In this document: piece by piece, positions 17,743-26,510 of the stretch
Layout: each line of letters starts with the position of its first letter
Position numbering within the stretch: the stretch's first letter is position 1
Source: Variovorax sp. OV700
GTDB lineage: Bacteria; Pseudomonadota; Gammaproteobacteria; Burkholderiales; Burkholderiaceae_C
Assembly (NCBI RefSeq): GCF_900099805.1
Contig: NZ_FNDR01000003.1
Location: forward strand, 496,001-560,000
Length of the DNA: 64,000 nucleotides
Direction: 5' to 3'
Notes under the pieces: generated by a model
The model's database searches: none
What the model was told of the DNA's origin: nothing
What the model saw: only the letters and a program-made list of their open reading frames with translations
Position numbers and translations under genes: made by a program

Positions 17743-17785
17743 GCAACATGGTTGCATTGCTTCCTATAATGCAATTCTGTTGCAT
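17743..17785. promoter_or_regulatory. Candidate Zur operators upstream of the metallochaperone gene
   Basis: Three palindromic relationships crowd into 43 bases before the ATG at 17800. ATGCAA-TTCTG-TTGCAT (17769-17785) is a perfect 6-5-6 inverted repeat; GCAAC-ATG-GTTGC (17743-17755) is another; and TTGCAT at 17752-17757 pairs with the ATGCAA at 17769. The same ATGCAA half-site occurs just upstream of the Fur-type gene (about 19495-19500). I infer a Fur/Zur-type binding region; Zur boxes are usually AT-rich 6-1-6 or 7-1-7 repeats, so the exact match is only partial. Confidence 0.45.
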
Positions 17786-17799
17786 ATATAGCCATACCC

Positions 17800-18993
<1,194 letters not shown>

Positions 18994-19003
18994 CTCCTGG
19001 GCT

Positions 19004-19471
19004 TCAGCCCCTGCATTCCCCGCAGGTGCCGTGCAGCGTGAGCGCGGTGTGGCGGGTGTCGATGCCCTGCTTGCGCAGTTCCCGGCCCAGGCGGCTCATC
19101 ACCTTGGGCAGCTCGGGGTCGGAGGGCAGGGCCAGCACCTTGTGGCACTGGTCGCATTCGAAGATGTTGCCCGAAGCGGCCTCCACGTGGCGCGAAAAGC
19201 GGTTGACGCGGTCCGCGCCCACACGGCGGTCGCACAGGCCCGCTTCGACCAGGCGGTCGAGCACGCGGTAGATGGTCACGCGGTCGGGCGCCTCGCCGGC
19301 GGCGGCGGTGTAGGCGGCAACCACGTCGTCGTGCGTGAGCGGCTGCGAGGCGCGCGCGAGCAGTTCCACCACGGTTTGCGCGGCGCGCGTCACGCGCAGG
19401 CCGCTCTGGCGCAGCAGGGTTTCGCTGTCGGGCGGCGTGGCGGCGAGAGGGGGCTTCGGATGCAGGCTCAT
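19004..19471 (-). CDS. zur: Fur-family transcriptional regulator, probable zinc uptake regulator Zur
   Basis: The 155-residue protein has an N-terminal winged helix (LRVTRAAQTVVELL to DRVTIYRVLDRLVEAGL, about residues 25-80) and a C-terminal dimerisation domain with the structural zinc cysteines C106-x2-C109 and C150-x2-C153. Histidines at 95, 110, 141 and 147 provide a regulatory metal site. The association with a CobW metallochaperone argues for zinc rather than iron. It starts at the ATG preceded by AGAACC; no strong ribosome-binding site is visible. A perfect candidate operator was not found at its own promoter, only a single ATGCAA half-site. Confidence 0.85.
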   Translation of the reverse strand: MSLHPKPPLAATPPDSETLLRQSGLRVTRAAQTVVELLARASQPLTHDDVVAAYTAAAGEAPDRVTIYRVLDRLVEAGLCDRRVGADRVNRFSRHVEAASGNIFECDQCHKVLALPSDPELPKVMSRLGRELRKQGIDTRHTALTLHGTCGECRG

Positions 19472-19580
19472 GGGTTCTTCACGGAACCGCCATTGTGTTG
19501 CATTCCGTGAGACCGCGCCCCGCCCGGCCCGAATGCGCTAAGGTCTGGTTTTTTGCGTCTCTGAATACCTTCTACCGACC

Positions 19581-20246
19581 ATGTCCCGCTCCCCGATCGA
19601 AATCGAAACCGCTCCCCATCCCACCGCCACGGTGATCGTGATGCACGGCCTGGGCGCCGATGGAAACGACTTCGTGCCGATTGCCAACGAACTCGACCTG
19701 TCGAGCGTGGGCCCGGTTCGCTTCGTGTTCCCCAATGCCCCGGTCATCCCGGTCACCATCAACGGGGGCTACCAGATGCCGGCGTGGTACGACATTGCCG
19801 TGGCCGACCTGGCCGCGCGCGAGGACGAGGCGGGACTGCGCCGTTCGCAGGCCACTATCGAGACACTCATCGCCAACGAGAAGGCCCGCGGCATCGCGGC
19901 CGGCCGCATCGTGGTGGCGGGTTTTTCGCAAGGCTGCGCCATGGCGCTGATGACCGGCCTGCGCCACACCGAGCGGCTGGCGGGCATCGTCGGGCTCTCG
20001 GGCTATCTGCCCATTGCGGCCACCACCGCAGCCGAGCGGCACGCGGCCAATCACGAGACCCCGGTCTTTTTGGCCCATGGCCGGCAAGACCCGGTGGTGC
20101 CGCTCCAAAGGGCGCTGCAGTCGCGCGACGCTCTCATCGCGCTTGGCCATCCCGTCGAGTGGCACGAGTACACGATGGCGCATTCGGTCTGCATGGAGGA
20201 AATTGCCGACCTGAACCGGTTTCTTCTGCGCGTTCTGGCTTCCTGA
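19581..20246 (+). CDS. Alpha/beta hydrolase, phospholipase/carboxylesterase type
   Basis: The 221-residue enzyme belongs to the phospholipase/carboxylesterase (acyl-protein thioesterase-like) family. The nucleophile elbow GFSQG is at residues 114-118 with the serine at 116; the acid is in HGRQDPVVP (about 166-174) and the histidine in YTMAHSV (about 197-203). It hydrolyses short-chain esters in vitro in related proteins; the physiological substrate is not known. It has no signal peptide, so it acts in the cytoplasm. The next gene starts 50 bases later and could be co-transcribed. Confidence 0.9.
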   Translation: MSRSPIEIETAPHPTATVIVMHGLGADGNDFVPIANELDLSSVGPVRFVFPNAPVIPVTINGGYQMPAWYDIAVADLAAREDEAGLRRSQATIETLIANEKARGIAAGRIVVAGFSQGCAMALMTGLRHTERLAGIVGLSGYLPIAATTAAERHAANHETPVFLAHGRQDPVVPLQRALQSRDALIALGHPVEWHEYTMAHSVCMEEIADLNRFLLRVLAS

Positions 20247-20296
20247 CGCTTTTTTCGACACCTTCACCCATACGCGACAAAGCAGGAGACGACACC

Positions 20297-20608
20297 ATGA
20301 TCCTCGTCATCGGGCACGCCATGGCCAAGGCAGAAACCCTGCACGCAATGCTGGCCATCAGCGTGGAGCATGTGCTGCGTTCGCGCACCGAACCCGGCTG
20401 CATCTCGCACGAGGTCAGCACCAATGTGCAGCAGCCGCTGCGGCTCACCTTCGTGGAGCGGTGGAGCGACATGGCAGCGCTGAAGGCGCATTTCGGCGTC
20501 GAGGCCTCGCGCGCGTTCGCGAAGGCGCTGGCCGCCATGGCCGACGGCATGCCGCAGATCTCCGTCTACGAGTGCAACGAGATCGATCTTGGAGAAGGGC
20601 GCGACTGA
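20297..20608 (+). CDS. Putative quinol monooxygenase (ABM-domain protein)
   Basis: The 103-residue protein is a single antibiotic-biosynthesis-monooxygenase-like domain, a ferredoxin-like dimeric fold. The pattern FVERWSDMAALKAHF near residues 53-67 and the earlier EPGCISHEVS match this family, whose members oxidise quinols or simply bind aromatic compounds. An AGGAGA ribosome-binding site is placed 9 bases before the ATG. It follows the esterase on the same strand and shares no obvious pathway with it. Activity is unproven. Confidence 0.83.
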   Translation: MILVIGHAMAKAETLHAMLAISVEHVLRSRTEPGCISHEVSTNVQQPLRLTFVERWSDMAALKAHFGVEASRAFAKALAAMADGMPQISVYECNEIDLGEGRD

Positions 20609-20768
20609 GGTTCGCGGATCGAATCCAGGAGGGCGCCGAATCCCATGAACTCAGCTATCAAAACCGTAGCGCCGTGCGGCCTAGCGGAAGTCGGGATTCC
20701 CTGCACCAGCAATGCCCGCGCGGCCGTGCTACCTTCCAGCCCCTCAGAGAATGACGGGTCATAACAAT

Positions 20769-22325
20769 ATGAGCAGCAGATTGCAAGAAAGGTTGAGTGC
20801 ACTCTCGACCGCGCGGTTGAAGGGAATGCGGCGCGGCATCGAGAAGGAAAGCCTGCGCGCGCTCCCGGACGGCAAGCTTGCGCTCACGCCCCACCCGATC
20901 GCCCTCGGGTCTGCGCTGACCCATCCGCACATCACCACCGACTTCAGCGAGTCGCAGCTCGAGCTCATCACGGGCGTGCATGCGGGTGTCGAGTCGGCGC
21001 TCGAGGAACTGACCCGCGTGCACCAGTTCACCTACCGCGTGCTCGATTCGCTCGGCGACGAGGGGCTCTGGGTGTCGAGCATGCCCTGCGGCCTGCCGAC
21101 CGACGAAACCATTCCGATCGGGCGCTACGGCTCGTCGAACGTCGGGCGCGCCAAGAGCGTCTACCGCATGGGCCTGAGCCACCGCTACGGCCGACGCATG
21201 CAGACCATCTCGGGCATTCACTACAACTGGTCGCTGCCCGACGTGTCGAGCGAACAGTATTTCGCGCTCATCCGCAACTTCCGCCGGCATGCCTTCCTGC
21301 TGCTGTACCTGTTCGGCGCATCGCCGGCGCTGTGTTCGAGCTTTGTCGCGGGCCGTCCGCACGAGCTCCAGGCGCTGGGCGATGGCAGCATGTACATGCC
21401 GCACGGGACCTCCCTGCGCATGGGCCGGCTCGGCTACCAGAGCGACGCGCAGGCCTCGCTGGCCGTGAGCTACAACAGCCTCGAAGGCTACGCCGCCTCG
21501 CTGCAGGACGCACTCACGCGGCCGTGGCCGGCCTACGAGGCCATCGGCATCCAAAACCTCGGCGGCGACTACAACCAGCTGGGCACCAGCCTGCTGCAGA
21601 TCGAGAACGAGTTCTACGGCACCATCCGGCCCAAGCGCGTGATCAACCCCGGCGAGCGTCCGCTGCATGCGCTGCGCGAGCGCGGTGTCGAGTACGTGGA
21701 GGTGCGGCTGATGGACCTCGACCCCTTCGAGCCGGTGGGCATCAATGCACAGACGATGCGCTTCCTTGACGTGTTCCTGCTGCAGTGCCTTCTGAGCGAC
21801 AGCCCCGCCGACACGCCCAAGGAAATTGCCGAACTGGCCCACAACCAGCATCTCACCGCCGCGCGCGGACGCGAGCCGGGCCTGCAACTGCTGCGCGGTG
21901 GGCGCGACGTTTCGCTGACCGACTGGGGCGTGGAACTGGTCGAGCAGTGCCTGCCCATCGCCGCGGCGCTTGACGCTGCAAATGGCGGCACGCAGCATGC
22001 CGACGCGGTTCGCGCGGCGCTTTCCGCCTTGCAGAACCCGGACAGCCTACCCTCGGCGCGCGTGCTGGCTGCCGTCGAGGAGCGGCACGGCAACTCTTTC
22101 ATCGGCTTCGTGCGGGCCCAGTCCGAACAGACCCGCGCCACGCTGCTGGCGCTGCCGTTCTCGGCCGAGCAGCAGGCCGCGTTCGAGCACATGACCGAAG
22201 AATCGATCCAGGAGCAGAAGCGCATCGAGGCCGCGGACACCATGCCGTTCGAGATCTATCGCGAGCAATACGTCTCGCCGGCACGCCTGGGGTTCGGCCG
22301 CGGCCGGATGGCCGTCGCGGCCTGA
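20769..22325 (+). CDS. gshA: Glutamate-cysteine ligase (proteobacterial class I)
   Basis: GshA joins glutamate and cysteine to gamma-glutamylcysteine in the first step of glutathione synthesis; the same product is also a sulfur donor candidate for EgtB. The 518-residue protein has GIEKESLRALPDGKLALTPHP near the N-terminus, TDFSESQLELITG (ATP/glutamate binding) and later FYGTIRPKR plus VEYVEVRLMDLDPFEPVGIN, all typical of the E. coli-type enzyme. Two in-frame ATGs, 20751 and 20769, are close together; 20769 fits the family start. A 39-codon upstream open frame (20645-20764) with a good AGGAGG ends just before it. Confidence 0.93.
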   Translation: MSSRLQERLSALSTARLKGMRRGIEKESLRALPDGKLALTPHPIALGSALTHPHITTDFSESQLELITGVHAGVESALEELTRVHQFTYRVLDSLGDEGLWVSSMPCGLPTDETIPIGRYGSSNVGRAKSVYRMGLSHRYGRRMQTISGIHYNWSLPDVSSEQYFALIRNFRRHAFLLLYLFGASPALCSSFVAGRPHELQALGDGSMYMPHGTSLRMGRLGYQSDAQASLAVSYNSLEGYAASLQDALTRPWPAYEAIGIQNLGGDYNQLGTSLLQIENEFYGTIRPKRVINPGERPLHALRERGVEYVEVRLMDLDPFEPVGINAQTMRFLDVFLLQCLLSDSPADTPKEIAELAHNQHLTAARGREPGLQLLRGGRDVSLTDWGVELVEQCLPIAAALDAANGGTQHADAVRAALSALQNPDSLPSARVLAAVEERHGNSFIGFVRAQSEQTRATLLALPFSAEQQAAFEHMTEESIQEQKRIEAADTMPFEIYREQYVSPARLGFGRGRMAVAA

Positions 22326-22479
22326 CCCGTCCCTGTCCTACGCGTCTCACCGTCACGCAGCCCGCCTGACGACAGCGGCGGGGGCCGATGGCCTACAGGC
22401 ATTGGCCGGCATGACCCACTGCGGGCGCCGCCACCGTGGAGACCATGGAGACATGCATCCCGCAAGCTCCAGTTTTTTG

Positions 22480-22503
22480 TTCCGGCCCGCGGTTTGGCCG
22501 GAA
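22480..22503 (+). promoter_or_regulatory. Hairpin covering the ribosome-binding site of the receiver gene
   Basis: TTCCGGCC (22480-22487) is the exact reverse complement of GGCCGGAA (22496-22503), separated by an 8-base loop. The GGAA of the 3' arm is the only ribosome-binding-like sequence before the ATG at 22512 (8 bases of spacing). If the stem forms in mRNA it would hide that site. Whether this is functional is not known. Confidence 0.5.
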
Positions 22504-22511
22504 ATTTTGGT

Positions 22512-22892
22512 ATGACTTTCAAGGCCTATCTTGTCGAGGACAGTGCCCTCATCCGTGAAAACCTCGTCGGGTTCCTTCACGACGTGGCCGACGCTGACGT
22601 GGTGGCCTGCGCCAGCAGCGAGGAAGAGGCGGTGCGCTGGCTGCGCCAGCATCGCGACGACTGGGACCTGACCATCGTCGACCTGTTCCTGGAGCGCGGC
22701 AACGGCCTTGGCGTGATCAAGGCCTGCCGCAACCGCAAGGCGAAGCAAAAAGTCGTGGTGCTGAGCAACTACGCCACGGACGACATGCGCCAGCGCTCCG
22801 AGCAACTGGGCGCCGATGCCTTCTTCGACAAGTCGGCCGAACTCGACCAGCTGGTTGCTTATTGCGAAACCCTGCGTCACGCGCGCGACTGA
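22512..22892 (+). CDS. Stand-alone response regulator receiver protein
   Basis: The 126-residue protein is a receiver domain only: acidic pocket LVEDSALIRENL (residues 7-18), phosphoacceptor aspartate at 57 in TIVDLFLERG, the ...VVVLSNYATDD segment, and lysine in FFDKSAELDQL. It lacks an output domain, so it must act on another protein, like CheY or a phosphorelay shuttle. No kinase gene is adjacent. The ATG is preceded by GGAA, which sits in the 3' arm of an 8-bp stem (22480-22503), so translation may be weak or controlled. Confidence 0.88.
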   Translation: MTFKAYLVEDSALIRENLVGFLHDVADADVVACASSEEEAVRWLRQHRDDWDLTIVDLFLERGNGLGVIKACRNRKAKQKVVVLSNYATDDMRQRSEQLGADAFFDKSAELDQLVAYCETLRHARD

Positions 22893-22898
22893 GCTGGC

Positions 22899-22927
22899 GG
22901 CCGGCCGGTCGGCCCGGCCCGCTTTTC
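22899..22927 (+). terminator. Candidate intrinsic terminator after the receiver gene
   Basis: GGCCGG (22899-22904) and CCGGCC (22914-22919) can pair around a 9-base loop and are followed within 3 bases by CTTTTCTG. It begins 7 bases after the stop codon, in the right place to end this single-gene transcript. The U-run is short, so confidence is moderate. Confidence 0.4.
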
Positions 22928-22998
22928 TGAGGTAAAACGCCTCGCGGCCGCCATGGCCTGCACATCCCCATTCCCCAGCAAAGCAGCGAGAGCGACAC

Positions 22999-23925
22999 AT
23001 GAGCAACAGCACCATCGATTTCAAGGGCCGAGTGGCCATCGTGACCGGCGCGGGCGGCGGCCTGGGCCGCCAGCATGCATTGGCCCTGGCGGCGCGCGGC
23101 GCCAAGGTGGTGGTGAACGACCTGGGCGGCGCCGGCGACGGCTCCGGCGCTTCGGTGAGCGCGGCACAGGCCGTCGTCGACGAGATCAAGGCCGCGGGCG
23201 GGGAGGCCATGGCCAACGGCGCCTCGGTGACCGACTTCGACGCGGTGCAGGCCATGGTGCAGCAGGCCGTCGATGCCTGGGGCCGGGTCGACATCCTCGT
23301 CAACAACGCCGGCATCCTGCGCGACAAGAGCTTCGCCAAAATGGAGCTTGCCGATTTCAGGCTGGTGGTCGACGTGCATCTGATGGGCGCTGTGAACTGC
23401 ACCAAGGCCGTCTGGGCGCTCATGAACGAGCAGAAATACGGCCGCATCGTCATGACCACTTCGTCGTCCGGCCTCTACGGCAACTTCGGCCAGAGCAACT
23501 ACGGCGCCGCCAAGCTCGCGCTGGTGGGGCTGATGCAGACCCTGAGCATCGAGGGTGCCAAGAACGACATCCGCGTCAATTGCCTGGCCCCCACGGCGGC
23601 CACGCGCATGACCGAGGGCCTGATGCCGCAGGAGGTGCTCGATGCGCTCAAGCCGGAGGCCGTGGTGCCCGCCATGCTGGTGCTGGCCTCCACGGACGCG
23701 CCGAACCGCACCATCCTCTGCGCGGGTGCCGGCACCTTCGAGGCCGCGCACATCACGCTGACGCAGGGCGCCTGGCTCGGCATCGGTGCGGACACGCCGG
23801 AGCAACTGGCCGCGCGGCTCGCCGAGGTGACTTCGCGCGAGGGTGAAATCGTGCCGCAGAGCGGCACTGCGCAAGGCAGCAACGAGGTCGGCAAGGCCAT
23901 GGCCGCAAACACGCGCAAGGGCTGA
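22999..23925 (+). CDS. SDR-family dehydrogenase, MFE-2-type 3-hydroxyacyl-CoA dehydrogenase-like
   Basis: The 308-residue NAD(P)-dependent oxidoreductase has the cofactor motif TGAGGGLGRQHALAL (about residues 16-30), NDLGGAGDG after the second strand, NNAGILRDKSFAKM and the Ser-Tyr-Lys catalytic set in TSSSGLYGNFGQSNYGAAK (about 153-172). The NDLGG and NNAGILRDKSF motifs occur in the dehydrogenase domain of peroxisomal-type multifunctional beta-oxidation enzymes, so a 3-hydroxyacyl-CoA or steroid-like substrate is plausible. The extra C-terminal segment after residue 240 is longer than FabG. It starts at ATG after GAGAGCGACAC. Confidence 0.87.
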   Translation: MSNSTIDFKGRVAIVTGAGGGLGRQHALALAARGAKVVVNDLGGAGDGSGASVSAAQAVVDEIKAAGGEAMANGASVTDFDAVQAMVQQAVDAWGRVDILVNNAGILRDKSFAKMELADFRLVVDVHLMGAVNCTKAVWALMNEQKYGRIVMTTSSSGLYGNFGQSNYGAAKLALVGLMQTLSIEGAKNDIRVNCLAPTAATRMTEGLMPQEVLDALKPEAVVPAMLVLASTDAPNRTILCAGAGTFEAAHITLTQGAWLGIGADTPEQLAARLAEVTSREGEIVPQSGTAQGSNEVGKAMAANTRKG

Positions 23926-24027
23926 CGCGCCAATCCTGTCCATGGCGCTTGACCTGAAGTGCACTCGAGCATTTCCAATGAATCGACCGGGGCTTCCGGT
24001 TCATTCATTCGACGAGGACAAGCAGCC

Positions 24028-24462
24028 ATGAACACGACAACAGACAACAAGGCGCTGGTGCAGCGCATCCATGCCGAGCTGGACAAGGGCAACGGCCAGC
24101 TCTTCATCGACAGCCTGGCCGACGACGCCCGCTGGACGCTGGAAGGCACCACGCCATGGTCGCGCACCTACGCGGGCAAGGCGGCCATCCGCGAAGAGCT
24201 GATCAAGCCGCTGTTCGCGCAGTTCGCGGGCCCCTACGTGAGCCATACCGAGCGCATCATTGCCGAGGACGACCGGGTGGTGGTGCTCTTCAGCGGCGAC
24301 GTGCCCACCAAGGCCGGCAAGCGGTACAACAACCGCTATTGCTACATCTATCGACTCGAAGGAGGCAAGGTGAAAGAGCTGACCGAGTACTTCGACACCG
24401 CACTGGTCCAGGAGGCGCTCGAGGCGCCGCCCGCCTCTGCTCCCCATGCCCATGCCGGCTGA
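24028..24462 (+). CDS. NTF2-like (SnoaL-fold) protein
   Basis: The 144-residue protein shows an NTF2/SnoaL fold: FIDSLADDARWTLEGTTPWSRTYAGKAAIREELIKPLFAQF in the first half and YIYRLEGGKVKELTEYFDTALVQEAL in the second half, the usual last beta-strand pattern of ketosteroid-isomerase-like proteins. Such proteins bind small molecules or act as isomerases or cyclases; no catalytic residue is assignable. The gene overlaps the MerR gene by 17 bases on the same strand and heads a three-gene operon with a MerR regulator and an epoxide-hydrolase-like enzyme. Starting at ATG 24028 gives the homologous length. Confidence 0.83.
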   Translation: MNTTTDNKALVQRIHAELDKGNGQLFIDSLADDARWTLEGTTPWSRTYAGKAAIREELIKPLFAQFAGPYVSHTERIIAEDDRVVVLFSGDVPTKAGKRYNNRYCYIYRLEGGKVKELTEYFDTALVQEALEAPPASAPHAHAG

Positions 24463-24916
24463 CGGCGGCATCCCTTTTCACATCGGCGAGCTCGCCACGC
24501 GCACCGGCCGCACGGTGCACGCGATCCGTTGGTACGAGACGCAGGGCCTGGTGCCCGGCGTTTCGCGCGACGAGGGTGGCCGACGTCTCTATGGCGAGAT
24601 GCACGTCGGCTGGCTGGACCTGATCGACCGGCTGCGCCGCACTGGCATGTCCATTGCCGAGATGCGCGAATACACCGCGCTCGCATTGCAGGGCAGGGCC
24701 ACGCTGCCGCAGCGCCGCGGCATGCTCGCAGCGCACCGTGCGCGTGTGGCCGAAACCATTGCAGACTGGAAACGCGCCTTGTCACTGGTCGATCGCAAGA
24801 TCGACTTCTACGACGAGTGGATGCACACCGGCCACCGGCCGCCGTTGATTCCCGCCGAAACACCCCGCGTCCGGGCGCTCGCGCCGAAACCGTCAAAACC
24901 ACGGAAATCCCCATGA
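24446..24916 (+). CDS. MerR-family transcriptional regulator
   Basis: The 156-residue protein has a MerR N-terminal winged helix (HIGELATRTGRTVHAIRWYETQGLVPGVSRDEGGRRLYGE, about residues 12-51) and a helical dimerisation segment with IAEMREYTALA and HRARVAETIADWKRALSLVDRKIDFYDEW. The effector-binding part is short and lacks metal cysteines, so an organic ligand or dimer-only regulator is likely. It overlaps the NTF2 gene by 17 bases and the following hydrolase by 4 (ATGA), so it is part of the same transcript and probably controls its own operon. Confidence 0.87.
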   Translation: MPMPADGGIPFHIGELATRTGRTVHAIRWYETQGLVPGVSRDEGGRRLYGEMHVGWLDLIDRLRRTGMSIAEMREYTALALQGRATLPQRRGMLAAHRARVAETIADWKRALSLVDRKIDFYDEWMHTGHRPPLIPAETPRVRALAPKPSKPRKSP

Positions 24917-26049
24917 CCATCGCCGAACTTGCCCCCATCCCATTGCCCGTGGGCATCCGCGCGCGCCAGGTCGACAACGGCAATGGCCTGTCCATGCACG
25001 TGCTCGAAGCCGGCTTCGATGCGCCGGGGCGCCCTTGCGTGCTGTTGCTGCACGGTTTTCCGGAGCTGGCCTACAGCTGGCGCAAGGTGATGTTGCCGCT
25101 GGCCGCGGCGGGCTTTCACGTGGTCGCACCCGATCAGCGCGGCTATGGCCGTACCACGGGCTGGCAGCAGGGCTACGAAGCCGGGCTGGACGAGTTTCGC
25201 CTGCTCAACCTGGTACGGGATGCGGCGGGGCTCGTGTCCGCGCTGGGCCACCAGACGGCGGCCGTGGTGGGGCACGACTTCGGCTCGCCGGTGGCGGCCT
25301 GGTGCGCGTTGACCCGTCCGGACGTGTTCCGCTCGGTTGCATTGATGAGCGCGCCGTTTCCGGGCCCGCCGAGCTCTGGGGCGGCACCCGTGTTCGCGCA
25401 GGCCATCCGGCACCTGCTCGATGGCCTGGCCGCCCTGCATCCGCCACGCAAACACTATCAGTGGTACTACTCGGGGCCCGAGGCCGATGCCGACATGCGG
25501 CTGGCACCGCAAGGGCTGCATGCCTTCCTGCGCGGCTATTACCACCACAAGAGTGCCGACTGGCCGCAGAACCGGCCCTTCGCGCTGGCCGCAATGAGCG
25601 CCGACGAACTGGCTCGCCTGCCCACCTACTACGTGATGCAGGCCGACCAGACCATGGCCGAGACGGTGGCTGCTGAAATGCCCTCCGCCGAACAGATCGC
25701 CGCCTGCCGATGGTTGCCCGAAGAAGACCTGGCCGTGTACACCGCCGAATACGCGCGGACCGGCTTCCAGGGCGGGTTGCAGTGGTATCGCTGCGGCACC
25801 GGCGGGCGCTACATTCCGGAAATGCAGGCTTGGTCGGGGCGCACGATCGACGTGCCCGCGTGCTTTATCGCGGGCCGCAGCGACTGGGGCGTGTTCCAGA
25901 AGCCGGGCGACTTCGAAGCCATGCAGGCGACGGCCTTCACACAGCTGCGCGGCGTGCACTGGATCGAGCGGGCGGGGCACTGGGTGCAGCAGGAGCAGCC
26001 CGCCGAAGTGAGCCGCCTGCTGCTGGATTTTCTGGCTACTCCGCGATAA
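24913..26049 (+). CDS. Alpha/beta hydrolase, epoxide-hydrolase-like
   Basis: The 378-residue enzyme has the oxyanion-hole motif LLHGFPELAYSWRKV (about residues 44-58), PDQRGYGRTTG, and a nucleophile elbow VVGHDFGSPVAAW (about 115-127) whose aspartate after histidine is the hallmark of epoxide hydrolases and dehalogenases rather than of serine esterases. The C-terminal AGHWVQQEQPAEVSRLLLDFL supplies the catalytic histidine. Substrates are unknown. Its ATG overlaps the MerR stop codon (ATGA), linking it to the NTF2/MerR operon. Its 3' end overlaps the convergent HPF gene by 14 bases. Confidence 0.88.
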   Translation: MTIAELAPIPLPVGIRARQVDNGNGLSMHVLEAGFDAPGRPCVLLLHGFPELAYSWRKVMLPLAAAGFHVVAPDQRGYGRTTGWQQGYEAGLDEFRLLNLVRDAAGLVSALGHQTAAVVGHDFGSPVAAWCALTRPDVFRSVALMSAPFPGPPSSGAAPVFAQAIRHLLDGLAALHPPRKHYQWYYSGPEADADMRLAPQGLHAFLRGYYHHKSADWPQNRPFALAAMSADELARLPTYYVMQADQTMAETVAAEMPSAEQIAACRWLPEEDLAVYTAEYARTGFQGGLQWYRCGTGGRYIPEMQAWSGRTIDVPACFIAGRSDWGVFQKPGDFEAMQATAFTQLRGVHWIERAGHWVQQEQPAEVSRLLLDFLATPR

Positions 26050-26395
26050 AGCCCGCGTCCCTGCGGATCGATTCGCGGTCGCGGTGGTTGCTGAGACGGC
26101 CCAGCGTGTTGTCCAGCAGGCGCTTGAGTTTGTCCGCCGCGCCACGGAAGGCCTCGTCGAGGCTGGCGGCGTGTTGCGTAACTGCAAGCGGTTGGTGGTG
26201 GGCAAGGCGGGCTTCCATCACGCAGCACTTGTCGCCGCCGCCGGCCTTGTCGTGGTTCTCGTCGCTCAGATGCACCTCGACGCGCGTCACGTCCTCGACG
26301 AAACGGCCCAGTTGCTGCTTGATCTCGGTGTCGGCCCAGCGCTCGAGGGCGTCCCTGTTGTTGATGCCGTTGCTCGTGTTGACCTGAATCTGCAT
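26036..26395 (-). CDS. HPF/RaiA-family ribosome-associated protein
   Basis: The 119-residue protein resembles ribosome hibernation factors: MQIQVNTSNGINNRDALERWADTEIKQQL, then VTRVEVHLSDENHDK and the basic ARLAHHQPLAVTQHAASLDEAFRGAADKLKRLL helix. Such factors bind the 30S or 70S decoding centre in stationary phase or stress. It lacks the long C-terminal dimerisation domain of long HPF, so it is a short form. The loop GGGDKCCVMEARL has two adjacent cysteines that are not usual. It overlaps the convergent hydrolase gene by 14 bases. Confidence 0.8.
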   Translation of the reverse strand: MQIQVNTSNGINNRDALERWADTEIKQQLGRFVEDVTRVEVHLSDENHDKAGGGDKCCVMEARLAHHQPLAVTQHAASLDEAFRGAADKLKRLLDNTLGRLSNHRDRESIRRDAGFIAE

Positions 26396-26474
26396 GCCAT
26401 GTCCCTGCTGATGGATGAACGAGCCCCTACTGTGCGCCCTAAACGGTGACCCTGCGCGTAGGCATGTTCCCCAC

Positions 26475-26510
26475 CCCCGGGCCGGGCATGGTCCGGGACG
26501 GGGCTTTTTT
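26475..26510 (+). terminator. Possible intrinsic terminator, plus strand
   Basis: A GC-rich imperfect hairpin (CCCC/GGGG and CCGG/CCGG arms around GCATGGT) is followed by CTTTTTT at 26504-26510. No plus-strand gene ends directly before it; it could stop antisense read-through from the hydrolase operon across the HPF gene and into the CBS gene. Confidence 0.35.

Noticed and set aside
26396..26509. Small coding frame between HPF and the CBS gene
   Set aside because: No conserved pattern or start signal; the segment is better explained by a terminator hairpin.
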